Assembly: GCA_965119665.1 (NCBI GenBank)
Contig: OZ221974.1
Coordinates: 620,001-684,000 of the forward strand
Length of the DNA: 64,000 bases
DNA from: Dialister sp900541485
GTDB lineage: Bacteria > Bacillota > Negativicutes > Veillonellales > Dialisteraceae
Reading direction: 5' to 3'
Shown one piece after another: positions 9,646 to 18,167 of the stretch. The notes under the pieces were generated by a model. That model saw only the letters and a program-made list of their open reading frames with translations. It was not told where the DNA came from and made no database searches. The stretch's first letter is position 1, and every line of letters begins with the position of its first letter. The position numbers and the translations under genes are program-made.

Positions 9646-11373
9646 TTAAACCTTTGGAGAACCGAATTTGCCAATCAATCTTTGAATAATGAAAATGGCA
9701 GCATATACGATAACAATAAGTATTGTTGAAAAAGCGGAAGCGACGCCGAATCTGTTGTCTTCTACCTGATCAAGGACCAGCACGGTCAAAAGACTGTATT
9801 TCGCCGACACAAGAAATATAACAGCACTGATACTTGTCATACTTCTTATAAAGGAATATACCAATCCGCCGAAGAACGCATCCTTGATGAGCGGTAATGT
9901 CACTGTTGTAAAAACACGGCCGGCCCCGGATCCCAAGTCGGCAGCCGCCTCTTCGATGCCGGGATCAATCTGCTGGAGACTGGATACCCCTGCCCTGATT
10001 CCTATAGGAAGGGAACGGATAATGAACGCCGCTATAAGAATCATAGCCGTCCCCGTAAGCTGGAGAGGATATTCATTAAAGGTCAGAATATAACCGATAC
10101 CGATAACCGTCCCCGGCACAGCAATACTTAAAAGGGAAGCAAAATTGATAAACCCGCGGCCGATAAACTTTTTACGGACCACCAGATACGCTACAATCAT
10201 TCCCAAAATACCGGAAATCGGTGTAGCAATGATTGCAAGAAGAGTGGTGTCCTTGATCGCATTATTCCCTACCGATAAAGCATACCTGTAATGCTCCAAT
10301 GTCCACGAATAATCGACGCCCCACATTTTGATAAAGGAAGCTATGGGAATCAATACATAAATGGAAATAACAATCGCTGTAATAAGGAAACAGAATCCCG
10401 CTACGGGAATCACGATTCCCGGGTCTTTGATCATAGTCCGTTCCCGCGACGATTTTCCCAATACCGTAATATACGTCTTTTTTTCCACCCAGTACTTGGA
10501 AATTACAAAAAGAATCATGGCAATGTCAAGGAGAATCACAGCGATAGCCGCACCGCCCTGTATATCATAACTGCCGATAGCCTGTAAATATACCTGCGTT
10601 GCCAATGTCGAGAAATTGCCGCCGATGGCCATGGGGTTTGCAAAATCCGCAACCGACTTGATAAAAACAAGAAGGAAAGCATTCGCTATACCCGGTCGTA
10701 CCAGCGGAACCGTAATTGTCCGGAACGTTCTCCATTTGGAAGACCCTAAATCCCTGGCAGCATCTTCAATCGATGCATCTATGGAACGGAGCATGCCGGC
10801 AAGAAGCAAAAACGCAATCGGGAAAAAGGAAATCGTCTGCACAAAAATTAAACCTTTCAGGCCGTAAATATTTGTATTTGTCCAACCTAAAAGATTATAT
10901 GTAATCAATCCGCGGCTTCCGAAAAGCATAATAATGGAAAGTGCCACGGAAAAAGGCGGTGATACCATGGGCATCATTGCCATCATATTAAATAACTTTT
11001 TCCCTTTAATCGCCAAATGGGACGTGCAGTAAGCAAATAAAAAGCCGATCACCGTAGCCAGCACACCGACAATCACGGCAAGCATTAACGTATTACAAAA
11101 AGCCTTATACGTCTCTGCCATGGTAAATACATTGATATATGCCTGAAAACTGAAGTTTCCCCTCGTATCCACCAGACTCTGCTTTACAATTTCCAAAAGC
11201 GGCCATACGGCAAAGGTAAATAATAATATAATCATCATCAGAATGACCGCAGCAATTACAGGATCCCTGCATGTATTTTTTGTCACCTGAATTTGGTCAT
11301 CTATATAGGCTCTCAGCTTTTCCAATTTGTTTTTCTCCGTATCTTTTATTTCGGGCAAATCTAAAAACAGCAT
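9646..11373 (-). CDS. ABC transporter permease, two fused permease domains (FbpB type)
   Basis: A 575-residue inner-membrane protein with about 12 hydrophobic segments. Two copies of the binding-protein-dependent permease domain are present, each with an EAA loop (IEDAARDLGSSKWRTF around 205-220 and IEEAAADLGSGAGRVF around 475-490). Such fused permeases are usual for ferric-iron and 2-aminoethylphosphonate importers. The given ATG has no clear ribosome-binding site; a TTG about 19 codons inside has GGAG upstream and may be the true start. First gene of the operon permease-ATPase-binding protein-gnd. Confidence 0.88.
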   Translation of the reverse strand: MLFLDLPEIKDTEKNKLEKLRAYIDDQIQVTKNTCRDPVIAAVILMMIILLFTFAVWPLLEIVKQSLVDTRGNFSFQAYINVFTMAETYKAFCNTLMLAVIVGVLATVIGFLFAYCTSHLAIKGKKLFNMMAMMPMVSPPFSVALSIIMLFGSRGLITYNLLGWTNTNIYGLKGLIFVQTISFFPIAFLLLAGMLRSIDASIEDAARDLGSSKWRTFRTITVPLVRPGIANAFLLVFIKSVADFANPMAIGGNFSTLATQVYLQAIGSYDIQGGAAIAVILLDIAMILFVISKYWVEKKTYITVLGKSSRERTMIKDPGIVIPVAGFCFLITAIVISIYVLIPIASFIKMWGVDYSWTLEHYRYALSVGNNAIKDTTLLAIIATPISGILGMIVAYLVVRKKFIGRGFINFASLLSIAVPGTVIGIGYILTFNEYPLQLTGTAMILIAAFIIRSLPIGIRAGVSSLQQIDPGIEEAAADLGSGAGRVFTTVTLPLIKDAFFGGLVYSFIRSMTSISAVIFLVSAKYSLLTVLVLDQVEDNRFGVASAFSTILIVIVYAAIFIIQRLIGKFGSPKV

Positions 11374-11488
11374 AAAAAAAATAAAGACTTGCCGTTTCTA
11401 TCCATGATTACTTTATTATATATTCAAGAAATTCGCAAGCCTTCTGTAAATTATTATAATTGTAAAAAATTATAAAAACAGGACAAAC

Positions 11489-11530
11489 AAAAACGGTACA
11501 GCCTTTTTACAAGACTGTACCGTTTTTTTC
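11489..11530. terminator. Terminator of the alcohol dehydrogenase gene
   Basis: Perfect 9-bp stem ACGGTACAG / CTGTACCGT with T-rich flanks on both strands. It lies just below the adh stop and between two minus-strand transcription units. Confidence 0.85.
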
Positions 11531-11536
11531 AAATGA

Positions 11537-12598
11537 TTATTTTTCAAGAACGACAACCGGTTTGATAACGTCTGCCGGTTTTTCTTTCATGATTTGCAGT
11601 GCTTCGGGAATGCTGTCCCATCCTTCGAAAACATGGGTAGCAAGAGGACTTACATCAAGTTTTCCGGATGATACAAGGGCACCGAGTTTTTCCATACGGA
11701 GTCTTCCGCCGGGCATCAGGCCGCCGCAGATGGCTTTGTGGCCCATGCCTACACCCCATTCTATACGGGGAATATTAATGGTATCACCGCTGCCCAAGTA
11801 ATTGACAGAGCCGATTTTTCCGCCCGGTTTCAGACATTTCACGGCAGAACCGAAGGTATCGACCGTACCGCCTGCAATGACGACTTTATCCACACCTTTA
11901 CCGTCTGTCATTTTCAGAACCTGTTCTTCAATCGGACCGTTTTTATAATTGATGAAATCGGTAGCACCGTATTTCTTAGCCGCTTCTACACAGACAGGAC
12001 GGCTTCCTACGGCAATAATCCGTGCTGCCCCTCTCAGATTTGCACCTGCTACGGACATCAGTCCTACAGGGCCGATACCGATAACAAGAACGGTGTCGCC
12101 GAACTGTACATCTGCCAGTTCAACGCCGTGGAATCCCGTCGGTACCATATCAGAAAGCATGCATGCATCAACGATATTCATTCCCTTCGGCAAATGAGCC
12201 AGGTTACCGTCTGCATCATTGACATGGAAAAATTCGGCAAATACGCCATCTTTGAAGTTGGAGAATTTCCAGCCTGCCAACATACCGCCGGAGTGCATAG
12301 CATATCCTGCCTGTGCTTCCAGAGAATTCCAGTCCGGTGTAATTGCCGGAACAAGGACTCTGTCGCCCGGTTTGAAATCTTTGACGAGTTCGCCGACTTC
12401 TACGACTTCCGCACAGCATTCATGTCCGAGAATCATATCCTCTCTTTCGCCGACTGCGCCTTCCCATACGGTATGGACATCAGATGTACAAATCGCAATA
12501 GCCAGCGGTTTACAGATAGCATCCATGGGACCGCAAGCCGGTCTGTCTTTTTCTACCCAGCCTACTTTACCGATTCTAAGCATTGCATAACCTTTCAT
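11537..12598 (-). CDS. NADP-dependent secondary alcohol dehydrogenase (zinc type)
   Basis: A 353-residue medium-chain dehydrogenase closely resembling clostridial isopropanol dehydrogenase: MKGYAMLRIGKVGWVEKDRP at the N-terminus, catalytic zinc ligands in CTSDVH and GHECC, the ITPDWNSLEAQAG segment, and Rossmann GIGPVGLMSVAGA followed by GSRPVCVEAA, the latter typical of NADP preference. It should interconvert ketones or aldehydes and alcohols as a fermentative redox outlet. Start at 12598 has AAGGAGG upstream; 28 further codons upstream are in frame but lie beyond that site. Confidence 0.93.
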   Translation of the reverse strand: MKGYAMLRIGKVGWVEKDRPACGPMDAICKPLAIAICTSDVHTVWEGAVGEREDMILGHECCAEVVEVGELVKDFKPGDRVLVPAITPDWNSLEAQAGYAMHSGGMLAGWKFSNFKDGVFAEFFHVNDADGNLAHLPKGMNIVDACMLSDMVPTGFHGVELADVQFGDTVLVIGIGPVGLMSVAGANLRGAARIIAVGSRPVCVEAAKKYGATDFINYKNGPIEEQVLKMTDGKGVDKVVIAGGTVDTFGSAVKCLKPGGKIGSVNYLGSGDTINIPRIEWGVGMGHKAICGGLMPGGRLRMEKLGALVSSGKLDVSPLATHVFEGWDSIPEALQIMKEKPADVIKPVVVLEK

Positions 12599-12693
12599 GA
12601 ACGTTCCTCCTTTAAGAAAGTAATTACGGCCTGTAAAATCTGCCGTCATCTTATCATGAGTCATCTGAAATATATGCCTCACTTGTTATAAAT

Positions 12694-12722
12694 ATTATAT
12701 ATTTAAATCCGGTTCTGTTCAA
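12694..12722 (-). promoter_or_regulatory. Sigma-70-type promoter of the alcohol dehydrogenase gene
   Basis: On the minus strand TTGAAC (12722-12717), a 17-nt spacer, then a perfect TATAAT (12699-12694). It leaves a leader of roughly 90 nt before the ATG at 12598. Confidence 0.7.
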
Positions 12723-12784
12723 GGAAAGTACTCTTCAATTCACTAAAATGCATACTATAATTTGATATACCTCTGTAAAATATA

Positions 12785-12833
12785 TAGAAAAAAGACCTTA
12801 TCATGCATACAGCACAATCAAGGTCTTTTTTCT
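12785..12833. terminator. Terminator of nrdJ
   Basis: Stem AAAAAAGACCTT / AAGGTCTTTTTT (12788-12799 with 12820-12831) with a 20-nt loop, immediately below the nrdJ stop. Confidence 0.85.
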
Positions 12834-12842
12834 ATGCCGTTT

Positions 12843-14717
12843 TTATATCACACTGCAAGCTGACCAGCCGCAATCCTGACAAGTGGCACAGTGTCCCTCT
12901 ACATGAACCTCGGACGATCCGCAGGCAGGACAACCCGTTTGTTCGGGACTGCTCTCTTTTTTCTCTTTTCCTGCTTTTTCTTCCGAAACTGTGACACCCA
13001 AAATATTTCCGCGGCGGCATCCGTCTCTGAATACGGTAATGCCTTTGCACCCGTTTTCCCAGGCCGCCATATAAATCTGACGGATATCCTCCGGTGTCGC
13101 TTCATTTTTTAAATTGACGGTACTGGAAATCGAATTATCCACGTATTTTTGCATGACCGCCTGCATTTTGACACGGTTCATAAACGGTACATCATGGCTT
13201 TCGATAACCCAGGGGAATTTTTTCCTGATTTCTTCATCGGAAAGAGTGAGCGGCAGATGATGATACTCCAGCAAATCTTTAATGCTGTGGGCATAAACGC
13301 GAAAATGTCCGTGAACCTCCTCCATTTTATGGGACGTCCGTTCATAGGAAATTTTATAAAGCGGTTCACAGCCGCCGGAATAACTTCCCATGAGAAGTGA
13401 AATCGTTCCTGTCGGTGCGATGGCAAGGAGCGTGCCGTTCCGCAGACCGTGAGCACGCACATCTTCATAAAGTGCGGGGTCCGATTCTTTTACAAGAGCC
13501 ATGACAGGCGATTTTTCCGTTGCTTCCCAACGGTAATGACCGAAAGTTCCTTTCTTTTTCGCAAGATCGCAGGACGAGCGGACCGCAGAAAGCAGCATCA
13601 TTTTCATAACCCGCCCTATAAATGCATTGGCCTCGTCACTGCCATAAGTCATTTTCATGGCAATCAGTGCGTCGGCCACCCCGAAGAGACCGAGTCCCAA
13701 TGAACGCCAGTCATCAATGCAGGCCCTGTTTTCGTCAAGCGGCTGCGTTTCATATCCATACTCCACGATTTCATCCAACGCCCTGATTCCGTCATAAACG
13801 GCTTGCTTAAATTTCTCTTCATTCAAAGCAGGATTCTCTTCAAACTTACGGTCAATCATGGCATACAAATTGATACTTCCCAAATTGCAGGCATTATAAG
13901 CATTTCCGCCAAACTCTCCGCAGGGATTCGTAATTTCAATCTTGTACTCCGGATACCCTGCCAAGAGATGGTAGTCATTGAGGCGGTCGGAAAATAACGC
14001 CCCCGGATCGCCCCAATCCCACTGGGTTTCACAATATTCACGGAAAAAGTCGGCCGCACGGATTGTTCTTTCTATATCCTCACCCGTTGATTTTACATGG
14101 AATTTCAGCGTATATTCCTTATCTTCCTTCACGGATTTCATAAATTCATCAGTAAATAAAATACTGATATTCATACTGGACAATTTTTCTTCCGCCTGCT
14201 TGATATGGAGAAATTCATAAATATCGGGATGGCTGCAGTTAAGCCCTACCATCATGGCACCGCGGCGGCCGTTCTGACTGATGACTTCACCCGTTACATT
14301 AAAAATTTTCATAAAGGAAACCGCACCGGTCGACGTACGGGCCACATTCTTCACTTCACTTCCCTTGGGACGGAGATTGGAAATATTAATACCGATACCC
14401 CCTCCATAAGAGAAAATCCGTGCAATCTCTCCATTGGAGCGGAAAATAGATTCCAGATTATCCTCGGGAGAAGGAAGTATATAGCAATTGGACATGGATA
14501 CCTTGAACTTACCCTTCGCACCGGCAGCATACAAAGTTCTTCCGGCAGGACAAAATTCGGCATTCTCCAAATAACTCCGCATACGACTGCGGAATGACGT
14601 ATCATTGAAAACGGAGCTGACCCTGTCCATAAATTGCTCGGGCGATGTTTCGCCCTGATGATAATATTTCTCCTTCAAAATGCCTTGGCTGACTTCATTT
14701 TCATACCACTTTTTCAT
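12843..14717 (-). CDS. nrdJ: Adenosylcobalamin-dependent (class II) ribonucleotide reductase
   Basis: Reduces ribonucleotides to deoxyribonucleotides using an adenosylcobalamin-derived radical. It is 624 residues. Recognisable are AEFCPAGRTLYAAGAKGKFK, the substrate-site cysteine in SMSNCYILPSPEDN, the barrel segments SYGGGIGINISNLRPKG and FGVADALIAMKMTYG, ITNPCGE with the active-site Cys, and LLAIAPTGTISL. The C-terminal tail has a CxxC...CxxC zinc-ribbon-like end (CPACGSS ... CATCQDCGW) as in many class II enzymes. Vitamin B12 dependence links it to the mutases elsewhere in the window. No cobalamin riboswitch is visible in its leader. Confidence 0.93.
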   Translation of the reverse strand: MKKWYENEVSQGILKEKYYHQGETSPEQFMDRVSSVFNDTSFRSRMRSYLENAEFCPAGRTLYAAGAKGKFKVSMSNCYILPSPEDNLESIFRSNGEIARIFSYGGGIGINISNLRPKGSEVKNVARTSTGAVSFMKIFNVTGEVISQNGRRGAMMVGLNCSHPDIYEFLHIKQAEEKLSSMNISILFTDEFMKSVKEDKEYTLKFHVKSTGEDIERTIRAADFFREYCETQWDWGDPGALFSDRLNDYHLLAGYPEYKIEITNPCGEFGGNAYNACNLGSINLYAMIDRKFEENPALNEEKFKQAVYDGIRALDEIVEYGYETQPLDENRACIDDWRSLGLGLFGVADALIAMKMTYGSDEANAFIGRVMKMMLLSAVRSSCDLAKKKGTFGHYRWEATEKSPVMALVKESDPALYEDVRAHGLRNGTLLAIAPTGTISLLMGSYSGGCEPLYKISYERTSHKMEEVHGHFRVYAHSIKDLLEYHHLPLTLSDEEIRKKFPWVIESHDVPFMNRVKMQAVMQKYVDNSISSTVNLKNEATPEDIRQIYMAAWENGCKGITVFRDGCRRGNILGVTVSEEKAGKEKKESSPEQTGCPACGSSEVHVEGHCATCQDCGWSACSVI

Positions 14718-14770
14718 GAAAATAACCTCTCTTATCTTACGGTATCTGTACCGAATATTTTCTATATAAC

Positions 14771-14799
14771 AGAATAAACCATCTTATATATTGTGTCAA
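14771..14799 (-). promoter_or_regulatory. Promoter of nrdJ
   Basis: Perfect TTGACA (14799-14794), 17-nt spacer, TATTCT (14776-14771) on the minus strand, about 50 nt before the nrdJ start, which has GAGAGGT as ribosome-binding site. Confidence 0.7.
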
Positions 14800-14968
14800 T
14801 AGAATTTATTTATACTACATATAGTATATTCTCTACAGTTCATTCTTTTCGGATTTGCGGCAGATAGCTTGTTTACCGCAGGAGTAGTATAATGGGAGCA
14901 ATCATTACAAACATGATTTTTATTTCTTTGTCGAATTTATTTTCCCATTAAAATACGGAGGTCATAAA

Positions 14969-15922
14969 ATGGCTATCAAAACAAGAAAAATCGGCATTAT
15001 CGGTGCAGGAAATGTCGGGTCCCACCTGGCACTGCAATTTGCAATACAAGGTCTGGCAGATGAAGTTGTTTTCTACGATATCAACCACGACAAGGCTATG
15101 GGTGAAGCTTTAGATTTATCTGATGCCGTCAGTTACCAGCCCCATCACTTCGAAGCCTATGCGGGAACAATAGCGGATATGAAAGATGCGGATATTATGA
15201 TCAATGCCTCCGGAAAACCCCGTCTTCCCGGACAGACAAGACTGGACATGATGGACGGTGCTGTGGAAACCACAAAAGAATTAATTCCTCTCATTCAGAA
15301 TTCCGGATTTGACGGAATTATTATTTCTATTTCCAACCCCTGCGATATTATCGCCGAATACCTTCAATATAAATTGGATTGGCCGAAAGAAAAGGTCATC
15401 GGTTCAGGCACGGCTCTCGACTCCGCCCGCCTGCAAATGCAACTTTCTACCCAGCTGAAAATTAACCGCCGTTCTCTCACTGCCTATCTCCTCGGCGAGC
15501 ATGGCGACAGCTCGATGATTCCCTGGAGTCATGTCCTGGTAGCGGGAAAGCCGATAGACCAACTTCTTGCAGAAAAGCCGGAACTTTACCGCATGGACGA
15601 CAAGGCCACTATTTTAGAAAAAGTCCATAGAGAAGGTTATATAGAAAATACGACCAAAGGCTGCACGGAATTTGGCGTCACCTCCGCTACGGCAGAACTG
15701 GTCCGCGCTATCTATCATAATGAGCATAAAATCCTCCCCTGCTCCGTTTATCTCGACGGCCCCTACGGAATTAAAGACAGTTTCGCTTCCGTACCCGTGA
15801 AAATAGGCAAAGACGGTGTAGAAGACATTGTCGAAATCCGGCTGACCGAAGAAGAAATGAAAGAATTCCATGCTTCTGTCCGTATCCTCAAAGAACATTT
15901 TGACCGGGCTCTGACACTGTAA
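14969..15922 (+). CDS. Malate/lactate dehydrogenase family protein (2-hydroxyacid, NAD-dependent)
   Basis: A 317-residue LDH/MDH-fold enzyme. It has the NAD-binding GIIGAGNVGSHLALQ, catalytic LGEHGDSS (His about 178), SNPCD, and the loop segment KPRLPGQTRLD. If PG is used as anchor, an arginine stands where lactate dehydrogenases have glutamine, which favours a dicarboxylic substrate such as oxaloacetate and would suit a succinate-propionate fermenter. Overall the C-terminal half also resembles L-2-hydroxyisocaproate dehydrogenases, so substrate is open. ATACGGAGG precedes the ATG. Confidence 0.8.
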   Translation: MAIKTRKIGIIGAGNVGSHLALQFAIQGLADEVVFYDINHDKAMGEALDLSDAVSYQPHHFEAYAGTIADMKDADIMINASGKPRLPGQTRLDMMDGAVETTKELIPLIQNSGFDGIIISISNPCDIIAEYLQYKLDWPKEKVIGSGTALDSARLQMQLSTQLKINRRSLTAYLLGEHGDSSMIPWSHVLVAGKPIDQLLAEKPELYRMDDKATILEKVHREGYIENTTKGCTEFGVTSATAELVRAIYHNEHKILPCSVYLDGPYGIKDSFASVPVKIGKDGVEDIVEIRLTEEEMKEFHASVRILKEHFDRALTL

Positions 15923-15933
15923 TTTTCAAAAAT

Positions 15934-15965
15934 AAAAGACGGTTCAAACGCCGTCTTTTTTATTT
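15934..15965 (+). terminator. Terminator after the malate/lactate dehydrogenase gene
   Basis: Stem AAAAGACGG / CCGTCTTTT with an 8-nt loop and a T run, 12 nt after the stop codon. Confidence 0.88.
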
Positions 15966-16058
15966 TTATCATTTTTAATTTTTTGTTCTGTAGAAAAAAA
16001 CGACTGTCCGTCATATAATAGATATACACATAAAATTCTTACGAAAGGGGATTATGAG

Positions 16059-16574
16059 ATGAAAAAAATATGGTTTTTAACTCTCGGTTTGGCTATCGGA
16101 AGCGGTCTTTACACAGCACAGGCTCTTGTCCCCGGTATACCTTTCCTGGAAACAGAAGCCGGCTACGGCTACAACACCGCCAAAGACGGTATTCACAGTG
16201 CCCACATTGAAATTGCACCTGTCAAAAAAGTAATTCTCGGAGCGGAGTACAGACACTGGAATCGCGGCGGAAACGAAACGGATATTTACGCAAAGTACAA
16301 ACTGGATCATGTTTACCTCGGTCTCGGCAACAGAAATTATTACGACCGGGATGCTAAATTATACGGACTGGTCGAGGGACGGGCAAATATACTCGGGCCG
16401 CTCGACGGTTATGCAGGAGTAAAACTTTCTTCCGTAGAAAAAGAATACAAAGTCGGCCTCCAGCTGGATATTGTCCCCACCGACTTCGATCTCGACGTGA
16501 ACTACACCTATTACGACAGGGACAATACAAAAAATGAAAATGGCTACGGCATAGGACTGAACTATCACTTTTAA
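16059..16574 (+). CDS. Small outer-membrane beta-barrel protein
   Basis: A 171-residue exported protein of unknown function. A signal peptide (KKIWFLTLGLAIGSGLYTAQA) is followed by alternating-polarity strands rich in Tyr and Gly, such as HVYLGLGNRNYY and NYTYYD, and it ends in YHF with a terminal Phe, the usual C-terminal signal of barrels inserted by BamA. The size fits an 8-stranded barrel. It is monocistronic, with GAAAGGGG before the ATG and a terminator after. Presence of such a protein supports a diderm envelope. Confidence 0.75.
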   Translation: MKKIWFLTLGLAIGSGLYTAQALVPGIPFLETEAGYGYNTAKDGIHSAHIEIAPVKKVILGAEYRHWNRGGNETDIYAKYKLDHVYLGLGNRNYYDRDAKLYGLVEGRANILGPLDGYAGVKLSSVEKEYKVGLQLDIVPTDFDLDVNYTYYDRDNTKNENGYGIGLNYHF

Positions 16575-16586
16575 AAAATGAGTACT

Positions 16587-16622
16587 TGAAAAGAGCAACC
16601 CCAAAAGTTGCTCTTTTATTTT
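16587..16622 (+). terminator. Terminator after the outer-membrane barrel gene
   Basis: Stem AAAAGAGCAAC / GTTGCTCTTTT with a 7-nt loop followed by a T-rich run. Confidence 0.88.
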
Positions 16623-16649
16623 TTTCTTTCTATAAAAAAATAACCGTCC

Positions 16650-16678
16650 TTGACATTTTCAGTATTTCCTTGTATATT
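16650..16678 (+). promoter_or_regulatory. Strong promoter of the panC leader
   Basis: TTGACA (16650-16655), exactly 17 nt, TATATT (16673-16678). Predicted transcription start about 16685. Confidence 0.8.
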
Positions 16679-16684
16679 GACAGA

Positions 16685-16842
16685 CGCAGGTGCGGTATGT
16701 TCTCATCGGGGTATCCTTTGTGAGCTCCAGACAACCGTTACGGGAGACGTGCCGATGACACCGATTTTATATCGCTTGGATTGCAATAACCGAGACGAAT
16801 GCAGTATGGTATTTTGCATCCTTTACGGATGCTTATTTTTTG
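16685..16842 (+). ncRNA. Structured leader or stand-alone small RNA upstream of panC, family unknown
   Basis: About 160 nt between a strong promoter and a terminator hairpin. Visible pairings: GGTG (16690s) with CACC, CATCGG with CCGATG, CTCC with GGAG, CTTGG with CCGAG. The segment GGGAGACGTGCC resembles a B12-box and the 5' part has GGTATCCTTTGTGAG as in cobalamin riboswitches, but the conserved aptamer core (GCCACTG etc.) is missing, so I do not call it one. It could be an attenuating leader for the pantothenate genes, for example a pan-type motif, or an independent small RNA. Confidence 0.5.
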
Positions 16843-16880
16843 CCTGAAGGACGCATTTCGTTTTGAAATGCGTTTTTATT
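16811..16880 (+). terminator. Two successive terminator hairpins before panC
   Basis: First: GCATCC / GGATGC (16816-16832) followed by TTATTTTTTG. Second: ACGCATTT / AAATGCGT (16851-16873) followed by TTTTATTTTTG. Both lie upstream of the panC start and would have to be read through or bypassed for panC expression from the upstream promoter. Confidence 0.75.
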
Positions 16881-16929
16881 TTTGCTGTGCTGTGCTCCAT
16901 TGCATCCTGTACAGAAAGGAAAGATGTGT

Positions 16930-17784
16930 ATGACTATTTACCAGACTGTTTCAGAGATCAGAGAATTCTCCCGCCGGTGCAAAAAGGAAGGAAAAAGCAT
17001 CGGTCTTGTCCCCACCATGGGGGCTCTTCACGAAGGACATGCCTCTTTGATAGAAACGGCAGCAAAAGAAAATGATGTGGTCATTGTGAGCGTTTTCGTA
17101 AACCCCACACAGTTCGGTCCCAATGAAGACTATGATGCGTATCCCCGTCAGTTGGAAAAGGATGCCAAAAGAGCGGAGGAGGCCGGGGCTGACGTTGTTT
17201 TCGCTCCTTCTCCTTCCGAAATGTACCCCTCTCCCGATATGACATGGGTGGAAGTAACAGGCGATGTGACCAAAGTTCTCTGCGGAAGAACCAGGCCGAT
17301 TCATTTCCGCGGTGTCACAACGGTTGTGACGAAATTATTCCATCTGGCTCATCCCGACCGTGCTTATTTCGGACTGAAAGACGCACAGCAGACGGAAGTA
17401 CTCCGCCGCATGGTGACCGATCTTTTCTTTGATGTGGAGCTTCGCATTCTTCCTATCGTAAGAGAAAAAGACGGACTTGCCAAAAGTTCGCGGAATGTCT
17501 ATCTTTCTCCTGCAGAAAGAAAAGCGGCTCTTGTTCTTTCCCAAAGTCTCGCTCACGGAAAAGAGTATTTCCTTGGCGGGGAACGGGACGGCCGCAAGAT
17601 TATCGAAAAAGTAAAAGAAGAAATCAAAAAAGAACCGCTTGCCGATATTGATTATATAGAAATGTACGAACTTCCCGGCCTGCGCCCCGTATCTTCTCCC
17701 CTGAAGGGACGGAATTTACTGGCTCTTGCCGTACGGTTCGGAACGACACGTTTGATTGATAATATTATTTTGGAGGCACAGTAA
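16930..17784 (+). CDS. panC: Pantoate-beta-alanine ligase
   Basis: Joins pantoate and beta-alanine with ATP to give pantothenate, the coenzyme A precursor. The 284-residue product has the nucleotidyltransferase motifs VPTMGALHEGHASLI (HxGH), VVSVFVNPTQFGPNEDY, PIHFRGVTTVVTKLF and the KSSRN segment for ATP. ATG at 16930 was chosen because AAAGGA lies 9 nt upstream; an ATG two codons earlier is too close. The stop TAA overlaps the panD ATG (TAATG), so panC and panD are coupled. Confidence 0.96.
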   Translation: MTIYQTVSEIREFSRRCKKEGKSIGLVPTMGALHEGHASLIETAAKENDVVIVSVFVNPTQFGPNEDYDAYPRQLEKDAKRAEEAGADVVFAPSPSEMYPSPDMTWVEVTGDVTKVLCGRTRPIHFRGVTTVVTKLFHLAHPDRAYFGLKDAQQTEVLRRMVTDLFFDVELRILPIVREKDGLAKSSRNVYLSPAERKAALVLSQSLAHGKEYFLGGERDGRKIIEKVKEEIKKEPLADIDYIEMYELPGLRPVSSPLKGRNLLALAVRFGTTRLIDNIILEAQ

Positions 17785-18167
17785 TGTTTTATACTATCTT
17801 TCATGGAAAAATTCACAGAGCTACGGTAACAGAGGCCAATCTGAATTATATGGGAAGTATCACCATCGACGAAGAATTACTCGAACTTGCGGGCATTCTT
17901 CCCGGAGAACGGGTACAGGTCGTCAATAATAACAACGGCGCCCGTCTTGAAACGTATACCATTCCCGGTAAGAGAGGAAGCGGTGTCATCTGCTTAAACG
18001 GAGCTGCCGCCCGCCTTACCGCCGTCGGCGACACGGTCATTATTATCGCTTATGCACAAATGGAAGAAAAAGAGGCGAAAAATTTCACTCCCAAAGTGGT
18101 TATGGTGGACGAAAAAAACCGTCCTCTCAAAACACGGGGTGCGGAAAAAGAGAGGGAAATCGGATGA
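17784..18167 (+). CDS. panD: Aspartate 1-decarboxylase proenzyme
   Basis: Makes beta-alanine from aspartate. The 127-residue proenzyme has the self-cleavage site YMGSITID (Gly-Ser, Ser about 29 becoming the pyruvoyl group), and the conserved ERVQVVNNNNGARLETY and GKRGSGVICLNGAAARL segments. It shares one base with panC and overlaps the next gene by 4 nt (ATGA). The C-terminus has a charged extension (KTRGAEKEREIG) of no known role. Confidence 0.96.
   Translation: MFYTIFHGKIHRATVTEANLNYMGSITIDEELLELAGILPGERVQVVNNNNGARLETYTIPGKRGSGVICLNGAAARLTAVGDTVIIIAYAQMEEKEAKNFTPKVVMVDEKNRPLKTRGAEKEREIG

Noticed and set aside
11738..12691. 317-codon plus-strand open frame opposite the alcohol dehydrogenase gene
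   Set aside because: The minus-strand frame is a clear zinc alcohol dehydrogenase with promoter, ribosome-binding site and terminator; the plus frame is its shadow.
16685..16842. Cobalamin riboswitch upstream of panC
   Set aside because: Only B12-box-like and 5'-end-like segments are present; the GGGAA, CCGCCACTG and GCCACTG core elements found in the three real aptamers are missing.
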